Assembly: GCA_001701115.1 (NCBI GenBank)
Contig: DAAJ01000027.1
Coordinates: 1 to 28,680 of the forward strand
DNA from: Bacteroidales bacterium GP2
Lineage (GTDB): Bacteria; Bacteroidota; Bacteroidia; Bacteroidales; Muribaculaceae
Length of the DNA: 28,680 nt
Reading direction: 5' to 3'
The position numbers and the translations under genes were made by a program. This document shows, piece after piece, positions 23,969 through 28,680 of the stretch; positions within the stretch are counted from its first letter, which is position 1, and each line of letters starts with the position of its first letter. Below the pieces are notes generated by a model. That model was not told the DNA's origin, searched no databases, and saw nothing but the letters and a program-made list of their open reading frames with translations.

Positions 23969-25198
23969 ATGAAAAAGAACCTTCTTTTAGCTATCGCAGG
24001 ATGCGGTGCTATGATGTTCGCAGCGAACACAGCTAAGGCTCAGGAAACAGTTGTTGTAGAAGAGGCTGTAGTAACCGAAACCCCGGTTGAATGCGGGACC
24101 ACCTACACCTCATCATGGAAAGACAATTGGTTTATCCAGTTAGGCGCAGGCGCGCAGATTCCTTATGGTGACCACTACATGACAAAAGGTAAAGACAAAC
24201 GTCACATAACAGCCCTCTATAATGCAGGCTTCGGTCACTGGTTCAGCCCTTATCTGGGATTCCGTGTTACCGGTTACTATGGCAAGATGCACACCAACTG
24301 GGGCAAGGCTCAGAGCTCTAACATGGTTAATGCAAATGCCGACCTCATGTGGGATATGTTCAACTCAATCGCCGGTCCTAAAGCTGATCGCGTGTTCAGC
24401 ATCATTCCTTTCGTAGGTGTTGGCGGTACATACACTTGGGGATTTGATCCCGCTCTTGCAAGCATTCCTGACGGTGACGGTCACCTCAAGACAAAAGAAT
24501 GGACACTTCCTGTTTCTGCAGGTCTCCAGCTCCGCCTCCGCCTTTGCAAATATGTTGACTTCTTCGCTGAAGGTCGTGTGAACTTCTACGGTGACAACTT
24601 CAACAACGTTGCATCTGGTGCCCCCATCGAAGCTAACGTGAATGTTTATGGTGGTTTCCTCTTTAACATCGGCGAACGCAAATATTCTGCTTACAACCCC
24701 TGCGAATACCTCGGTTACATCAACCAGCTTAACGGTCAGGTTAACGCGCTCCGCGGAGAACTCGCTACAACAGCCGCAGCTCTCGCAGCAGCAGAAGCTC
24801 AGCTTCCTTGCCCCGAAGTAGTTGCTCAGGAAGTGGTTGTTCAGTCACCCATGCTCACCTCAGTACGCTTCAAGATCAACAGCGCCAAGATTTCAGACGA
24901 AGAAATGGTTAACGTTTACAACGTAGCTGAATGGATGAAAGCTAACCCCTCTGCAAACGTAATCGTACAGGGCTATGCTGACAAAGATACCGGCACATCA
25001 GCTTACAACATGGAACTCTCACAGCGTCGCGGTCAGTCAGTTGTTGACGCACTCGTAAACTACGGAGTTTCCGCTTCTCGCCTCACAATCCAGGCTAACG
25101 GCAGTGATGTTCAGCCTTACGACACCAACAACTGGAACCGTATCGTAATCTTCACTCAGCCTAACGAGACATCTCGTAAGAATTATATAAATAAGTGA
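23969..25198 (+). CDS. OmpA-family outer-membrane protein
   Basis: This 409-residue protein starts with a signal peptide (MKKNLLLAIAGCGAMMFA, cut near AKAQE at 23-27). About residues 30-245 form a beta-barrel-like region with alternating strands (WFIQLGAGAQIPYGDHYM, GFRVTGYYGKMHTNWG). An Ala-rich helical linker follows (about 250-285), then a C-terminal OmpA peptidoglycan-binding domain (about 295-405). That domain contains VRFKINSAKIS, VIVQGYADKDTG, NMELSQRRGQSVVDAL and DTNNWNRIVIF. It probably ties the outer membrane to the cell wall. I use the start at 23969 because the signal peptide begins there; an in-frame ATG at 23855 would add 38 mostly lysine-rich residues. Codons are strongly biased to C-ending forms (AAC, TTC, CTC), unlike its neighbours, suggesting very high expression. 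Confidence 0.95.
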   Translation: MKKNLLLAIAGCGAMMFAANTAKAQETVVVEEAVVTETPVECGTTYTSSWKDNWFIQLGAGAQIPYGDHYMTKGKDKRHITALYNAGFGHWFSPYLGFRVTGYYGKMHTNWGKAQSSNMVNANADLMWDMFNSIAGPKADRVFSIIPFVGVGGTYTWGFDPALASIPDGDGHLKTKEWTLPVSAGLQLRLRLCKYVDFFAEGRVNFYGDNFNNVASGAPIEANVNVYGGFLFNIGERKYSAYNPCEYLGYINQLNGQVNALRGELATTAAALAAAEAQLPCPEVVAQEVVVQSPMLTSVRFKINSAKISDEEMVNVYNVAEWMKANPSANVIVQGYADKDTGTSAYNMELSQRRGQSVVDALVNYGVSASRLTIQANGSDVQPYDTNNWNRIVIFTQPNETSRKNYINK

Positions 25199-25202
25199 CG
25201 CG

Positions 25203-25236
25203 GAGTCCCCGGTGCGAAAGTGCCGGGGATTCTTTA
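25203..25236 (+). terminator. Intrinsic terminator of the OmpA gene
   Basis: TCCCCGG (25206-25212) pairs with CCGGGGA (25223-25229), extended by GAG/TTC with one G-T pair, around a 10-base GTGC-rich loop. TTTATAT follows. It starts five bases after the stop codon. Confidence 0.8.
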
Positions 25237-25238
25237 TA

Positions 25239-25276
25239 TAAAATAAGTTGGTCAAAACAATTTGTTCTGACCAACT
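25239..25276 (-). terminator. Terminator of the two-gene hypothetical unit
   Basis: AGTTGGTCA (25246-25254) pairs perfectly with TGACCAACT (25268-25276), and AACAA/TTGTT can extend the stem inside. On the minus strand it is followed by TATTTTATAT. It lies 24 bases after the stop of the zinc-ribbon gene and abuts the OmpA terminator. Confidence 0.7.
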
Positions 25277-25299
25277 GACTATGTGATAATCTAAATAAA

Positions 25300-25701
25300 T
25301 TAGGTGAAAATGTTTTTTAATAGAAACCAAGGTAAACATATCACTCCAAGAAGGCATCCTTGACCATTTCGTCTTTGACCTTCCTTTCGACATGATGTAC
25401 AAATGTAGAAGTCTAAGCCGGGATGTAAATTGTCAGTAAACTGACTTGGTGTTCCCTTGATTTCTCTGCCACACATAGGACAACGCCCATTGTTTACAAG
25501 CCCTATTCTTTTTAAGTAATTCATGGCGTCCGGATCGTTAATGGCGCCCATGAAGAAGTACCAAAGACCATCTTCAGAAACAGTATAAGGTCTTAATGTT
25601 CTCCTATCTGCCTTGAAACCGGCTAAATTAAGTTCGCTTGCAATTGTACTCATCCATTCATAGTACGACATTTTATTTACTTCAGCAGCAGTATATTTCA
25701 T
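25300..25701 (-). CDS. Hypothetical protein with a two-knuckle zinc ribbon
   Basis: This 133-residue protein is not recognised. It has two cysteine pairs, C74-x2-C77 (CPMCG) and C101-x2-C104 (CTSC), spaced as in a zinc ribbon. An N-terminal part of about 70 residues, rich in aromatic residues, precedes them (YYEWMSTIASELN, DGLWYFFMGAIND). The C-terminus ends in a short hydrophobic stretch (about 116-128, CLLGVICLPWFLL) that could touch a membrane. The start codon overlaps the stop of the upstream gene (ATGA arrangement), so the two are made together. The pair lies between a conserved porin and a conserved sugar mutase and is more AT-rich than both, which may indicate acquisition. No function is proposed. 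Confidence 0.7.
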   Translation of the reverse strand: MKYTAAEVNKMSYYEWMSTIASELNLAGFKADRRTLRPYTVSEDGLWYFFMGAINDPDAMNYLKRIGLVNNGRCPMCGREIKGTPSQFTDNLHPGLDFYICTSCRKEGQRRNGQGCLLGVICLPWFLLKNIFT

Positions 25702-26363
25702 AGTCCTAAATAGTCTAAAACATCATTTTCGTCTAATGGATACCCTCTCAGCCCATCTTTAATTGTGAGATATATATTTTTAAGATTGGGCGTATATATG
25801 GATTTAATATTATCCAATTCATTACCAGTAGGTAGATTGGCATCAATTCCTGAAGAATTTAAGAACGAGGTAAATTTATTAGAAATTTCTATATCTGGGT
25901 AATTGTGAAATCCCTCAATGTTTGCTTGTTTGATTATTCCTCCAAAAAAATATAGTTGGTTGAGTAATTGCTTTTCCATTTTTTCGGGTGATAAGCTGGC
26001 ACTTTCGTTTGAAACAATCTCGGCTAATGGATATCCGAACTCATAAATAGTAACAAAGGCTAACTGACATCCTCCAATTAAGTCGCTATAATCACTATGT
26101 AAGATTGAGTTTTGTTTGTCTAAATAATTGCGAAGTAAGCAAAAGTATAATAATTTGCAAATATTGGCATGGTTAACCCCTGGGAGATCTACAAGATAGT
26201 AAAGTGCACGTGATAATAAATAAGTAGAGCTTGTTTTACATAATTGCCATTCGTTAGATTCGATAGCTTCTGAAAAGTTCGTGCTTGTTCTTGAGATTTC
26301 AGCTTTGTTGCCTGAGTTGAAAGCGCTAATGAACTCTGTGGCCTTTTGTTCTAATGTACTCAT
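25698..26363 (-). CDS. Hypothetical protein, mostly helical
   Basis: This 221-residue protein is not recognised. It has no signal peptide and no clear membrane helix. The first 160 residues look helical, with stretches such as LLSRALYYLVDLPG and ICKLLYFCLLRNYLDKQ that could belong to a repeat or all-alpha fold. The C-terminal part is more polar (GIDANLPTGNELDNI). Codons are AT-rich (many AAT, ATA, TTA), unlike the porin and sugar mutase genes on either side. The ATG at 26363 is the only good start; it follows the structured RNA region by about 40 bases, so that region may act as its leader. It shares an ATGA overlap with the zinc-ribbon gene, suggesting a functional pair. Confidence 0.7.
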   Translation of the reverse strand: MSTLEQKATEFISAFNSGNKAEISRTSTNFSEAIESNEWQLCKTSSTYLLSRALYYLVDLPGVNHANICKLLYFCLLRNYLDKQNSILHSDYSDLIGGCQLAFVTIYEFGYPLAEIVSNESASLSPEKMEKQLLNQLYFFGGIIKQANIEGFHNYPDIEISNKFTSFLNSSGIDANLPTGNELDNIKSIYTPNLKNIYLTIKDGLRGYPLDENDVLDYLGL

Positions 26364-26402
26364 AGATTGTAATATTGCCTACCCAGTTCCAAGTCTCGGC
26401 AT

Positions 26403-26620
26403 TAAAAGAAAGAGGCGTGGAACTGTATAACCACGTCTTAACGTTCAGGCCCTAGGAAAACCTATATAGACAGATGTGGGAATAACAGTCCCACGCATAT
26501 GCGTGGAAACCATCATGACCCATCTTGTCTATATTTTTCTGAAGTTTCCTAGGCTTCGAACGTACAAGATGAAGACATAACGCCTCAATTAGTATGTTTA
26601 GAACTTACAGTCGTAAATTC
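26403..26620 (-). ncRNA. Rod-shaped structured RNA, possibly 6S-like
   Basis: This gene-free stretch folds into a long interrupted stem. Pairs seen are GAGGCGT (26412-26418) with ACGCCTC (26580-26586); GTCTT (26435-26439) with AAGAC (26572-26576); ACGTTC (26441-26446) with GAACGT (26558-26563); CCTAGGAAA (26451-26459) with TTTCCTAGG (26545-26553); and ATATAGACA (26464-26472) with TGTCTATAT (26526-26534). A perfect hairpin CCACGC/GCGTGG (26491-26506) sits in the apical loop. The minus strand is favoured: it has a TATATTTG -7 box at 26633-26626, and its other end carries a hairpin (CGTGG/CCACG) followed by TCTTTCTTTT. An elongated rod of about 200 bases with internal bubbles recalls 6S RNA, but I see no decisive 6S signature. 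It could also be a leader of the hypothetical genes. Confidence 0.5.
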
Positions 26621-26625
26621 TGTTG

Positions 26626-26633
26626 CAAATATA
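26626..26633 (-). promoter_or_regulatory. -7 box of the structured RNA
   Basis: On the minus strand this reads TATATTTG, an exact TAnnTTTG match. A start about 6-8 bases further would precede the outermost stem by roughly 30 bases. The -33 region is AT-rich and unclear. Confidence 0.45.
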
Positions 26634-26716
26634 TAAAATTTAATGGAAAATAATAATAGGAAATGATAATAGGAAGCTAATCTTTTCTTCAACTAGATTT
26701 TTTTTGTGCCCCCTTG

Positions 26717-26747
26717 TTTGCAAATCCGCAGATTTACTGTAAATTTG
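26717..26747 (+). promoter_or_regulatory. Consensus promoter of the sugar mutase gene
   Basis: TTTG (26717-26720), a 19-base spacer, and TAAATTTG (26740-26747) form a textbook Bacteroidetes promoter. The start codon lies about 42 bases downstream. The -7 box overlaps the palindrome ATTTAC-T-GTAAAT (26732-26744), and AAATC/GATTT repeats flank the spacer, so a regulator site is possible. Confidence 0.8.
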
Positions 26748-26789
26748 TGACATACCACAAATCTGACATCATTAAACTAAATAACCGAT

Positions 26790-28544
26790 ATGGAAAATAA
26801 CAAGGAACTGCTTGACGCAGTCGTGGCGAAAGCGCAGGTTTGGCTCGGAGAGGGCTACGATGAGGAAACAAGAAAGGAAGTTCAGCGTATGCTCGATGCC
26901 GAGGATAAGACTGAGCTTATTGAAGCATTCTACAAAGACCTTGAATTTGGCACAGGTGGTCTTCGCGGTATTATGGGTGTAGGCTCAAACCGCATGAATA
27001 TCTACACTGTAGGTGCTGCTACCCAGGGTCTTGCCAACTACCTTAAAGAAGCATTTGCCGACCTGCCCCAGATCTCTGTTGCAGTTGGGCACGATGTTCG
27101 TAACAACAGCCGTCTTTTTGCTGAAATTGTTGCGGATATTTTCTCGGCAAACGGCATCAAGGTTTATCTCTTTGACAGCTTCCGCCCGACTCCCGAACTT
27201 TCATTCGCTATCCGTCATCTCGGTTGCCAGAGCGGTGTGAACATCACTGCAAGCCACAACCCGAAAGAATACAACGGCTACAAGGCTTATTGGGAAGATG
27301 GCGCGCAGATTATTGCGCCGCACGACACCAATATCATTGACAATGTAGGTCGTATCAAAGGCGTTGAAGAAATCAAATTTAACGGCGACAAGTCAAATAT
27401 CACCATCATAGGTAAAGAGGTGGATGATGCTTTCCTTGCAGCAATCAAAGGTCTGCAGCTCAGCCCGGACGCAGTGAAGGCAAATGAAGACATGAAGATT
27501 GTTTACACTCCTATCCACGGAACAGGTGTCAACCTCATTCCCGAGTCGCTTGCCAACTACGGATTCAAGAACATTATCCATGTTCCGGAGCAGGATATTC
27601 CTGACGGAAACTTCCCCACTGTTGCATCGCCTAACCCGGAGGTGCCGTCTGCTATGGCAATGGCTATCGCTAAAGCTAAAGAAGTGGGAGCTGACCTCGT
27701 TATGGCTTCTGACCCGGATGCCGACCGTGTTGGCGCGGTGACCAGAAACGCAGCGGGAGAATATATCCTCCTTAACGGCAACCAGATTGTTATGATTCTC
27801 CTCAACTATATAATGACCCGCAATGCAGAGCTTGGAAAACTCAACGGTCAGGAATACATAGTTAAGACTATCGTTACAACCGAAACAATCAAGAGCATCG
27901 CGGATAAGAACAACATCCGCATGTTTGACTGCTACACCGGCTTCAAATGGATTGCTGCTGTTATCCGTGACCACGAGAACACAGCACGCTATCTTGGTGG
28001 AGGTGAGGAAAGCTACGGATTCCTTGCTGAGGACTTCGCACGCGACAAAGACGCTGTTTCCGCTGTGTCGCTCCTTGCTGAAGCTGCTGCATGGGCTAAA
28101 GAGAAAGGGCTCAACTTCATGCAGATGCTCCAGGATATCTACATCAAATATGGCTTCTCACGCGAAGCTGGCATATCATTGGTTCGCCAGGGCAAGAAAG
28201 GCGCAGAAGAAATTCAGGAAATCATGAAGAACTTCCGCGCAAATCCCCCCAAGACCATTGGCGGAAGCCCCGTTGTAACTATCAAGGATTACGAAACCCT
28301 TCATGCAACTGATGCTATCTCCGGAAATACAGTAATGATTGATATGCCTGTTACATCAAACGTTATCCAGTATTTTACCGAAGACGGCACTAAGATTTCA
28401 GTACGTCCCTCTGGAACAGAGCCTAAGATTAAATTCTATGTAGAAGTAAGAGGCAAGATGGACACTGCTGAGGAATATGATGCAGCGATTGCAGCAGCTG
28501 ATGCTAAAATCGAAACCATCAAGAAGGACCTCGGAATCGATTGA
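26790..28544 (+). CDS. Phosphoglucomutase/phosphomannomutase family enzyme
   Basis: This 584-residue alpha-D-phosphohexomutase moves phosphate between C1 and C6 of hexose phosphates, feeding nucleotide-sugar synthesis and glycogen. The phosphoserine loop is TASHNPKEYNGYK with Ser155. The Mg2+ loop is DPDADR, with Asp308, Asp310 and Asp312. The sugar-specificity loop is GGGEESYGF at about 404-412, and the phosphate-binding loop is SVRPSGTEPKIKFY near the C-terminus. GTGGLRGIMGVGSNRMN (55-71) is the typical N-terminal block of the long (about 580-residue) phosphoglucomutase subgroup. The GEESYGF loop favours glucose or mixed specificity over pure mannose, which is an inference. It has a consensus promoter and its own terminator, so it is a single-gene unit. 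Confidence 0.95.
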   Translation: MENNKELLDAVVAKAQVWLGEGYDEETRKEVQRMLDAEDKTELIEAFYKDLEFGTGGLRGIMGVGSNRMNIYTVGAATQGLANYLKEAFADLPQISVAVGHDVRNNSRLFAEIVADIFSANGIKVYLFDSFRPTPELSFAIRHLGCQSGVNITASHNPKEYNGYKAYWEDGAQIIAPHDTNIIDNVGRIKGVEEIKFNGDKSNITIIGKEVDDAFLAAIKGLQLSPDAVKANEDMKIVYTPIHGTGVNLIPESLANYGFKNIIHVPEQDIPDGNFPTVASPNPEVPSAMAMAIAKAKEVGADLVMASDPDADRVGAVTRNAAGEYILLNGNQIVMILLNYIMTRNAELGKLNGQEYIVKTIVTTETIKSIADKNNIRMFDCYTGFKWIAAVIRDHENTARYLGGGEESYGFLAEDFARDKDAVSAVSLLAEAAAWAKEKGLNFMQMLQDIYIKYGFSREAGISLVRQGKKGAEEIQEIMKNFRANPPKTIGGSPVVTIKDYETLHATDAISGNTVMIDMPVTSNVIQYFTEDGTKISVRPSGTEPKIKFYVEVRGKMDTAEEYDAAIAAADAKIETIKKDLGID

Positions 28545-28571
28545 TGCACACACGCAGGATATTTTCCCTTC

Positions 28572-28601
28572 AAGGACGCGCCCAACAGCGCGTCCTTTTT
28601 T
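28572..28601 (+). terminator. Intrinsic terminator of the sugar mutase gene
   Basis: AAGGACGCGC and GCGCGTCCTT pair perfectly over 10 bp around CCAACA and run into TTTT. It is placed 28 bases after the stop codon, and its right edge touches the stop codon of a probable convergent gene. Confidence 0.85.
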
Positions 28602-28680
28602 CATTCCGCCATAATCTGGTCCCCTATCGGGCTGCGCATGGCTTCTATTTTTTGGTGTAAGATATATTTTTTGTAATTTT
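28601..28680 (-). CDS. Probable 3' end of a gene running off the right edge
   Basis: On the minus strand an open frame enters from the window edge and ends at TGA (28603-28601). It reads NYKKYILHQKIEAMRSPIG then DQIMAE. No stop interrupts the 25 visible codons, and the stop abuts the shared terminator, as expected for a convergent gene. The composition (charged and hydrophobic residues mixed, no low-complexity run) looks like a real C-terminus. The family cannot be identified from this fragment. Confidence 0.4.
   Translation of the reverse strand, partial: NYKKYILHQKIEAMRSPIGDQIMAE

Noticed and set aside
26403..26620. MITE or other small transposable element
   Set aside because: The ends are inverted, but I see no clear target-site duplication. 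The inner hairpins, -7 box and T-rich end fit an RNA gene better; copy number was not testable here.
27393..27974. 193-codon minus-strand frame opposite the sugar mutase gene
   Set aside because: It is a shadow of a strongly conserved coding region, without motif, promoter or terminator.
1..28680. CRISPR arrays, tRNA or rRNA genes, insertion sequences, prophage genes
   Set aside because: I saw no regularly spaced direct repeats, no tRNA cloverleaf with CCA or TTC arm, no rRNA-like sequence, and no transposase, integrase or phage structural protein.

Overview
The window looks like the chromosome of a gut Bacteroidales bacterium, and the protein set would fit a Muribaculaceae-like lineage, although the genus cannot be fixed from sequence alone. 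Evidence: several intergenic regions carry the Bacteroidetes -7 promoter box TAnnTTTG (one with TTTG 19 bases upstream); start codons mostly lack a Shine-Dalgarno sequence; SecA is long (1109 residues) with a C-terminal zinc motif; there is an M49 dipeptidyl-peptidase III of the bacterial HECLGH type and a DUF4105/Lnb-type protein. Most of the window is conserved housekeeping DNA. I see no IS element, CRISPR array, tRNA or rRNA gene.

Layout. 1-1702 (+): ECF sigma factor, a single-pass probable anti-sigma protein and a small exported protein, behind an ECF-type promoter. 1716-8956 (-): secA, an anchored coiled-coil protein, an MgtC/SapB protein and a CPA2 antiporter, tightly packed. 9084-14818 (-): a U32-family protein, galE (own promoter), a DUF4105/Lnb-family membrane protein and an alkaline-phosphatase-superfamily protein that appears to have lost its catalytic residues. 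15065-17690 (-): histidine kinase, PhoB-like regulator, and a duplicated receiver-only copy of that regulator. 17832-17968: a short promoter/mini-ORF/terminator unit beside a second strong hairpin. 17985-23736 (-): dxr, rseP, an RlmI-like methyltransferase and DPP III in one apparent operon. 23969-25198 (+): an OmpA-family porin with a long leader. 25300-26363 (-): two unrecognised genes. About 26403-26620 (-): a rod-shaped structured RNA, possibly 6S-like. 26790-28544 (+): phosphoglucomutase-type enzyme. 28601-28680 (-): probable 3' end of a gene running off the window.

The genes group around the cell envelope: secretion (SecA), intramembrane proteolysis (RseP), isoprenoid precursors (Dxr), sugar nucleotides (GalE, phosphoglucomutase), possible lipoprotein acylation (DUF4105/Lnb), outer membrane (OmpA), and envelope sensing (ECF module and two-component system).

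The parts most worth a second look are: a terminator-like hairpin ending four bases before the U32 start codon; the receiver-only regulator duplicate with its promoter region; the mini-ORF/terminator unit at 17832-17915; the structured RNA at 26403-26620; and the apparently dead phosphatase whose signal peptide overlaps the end of the preceding gene.
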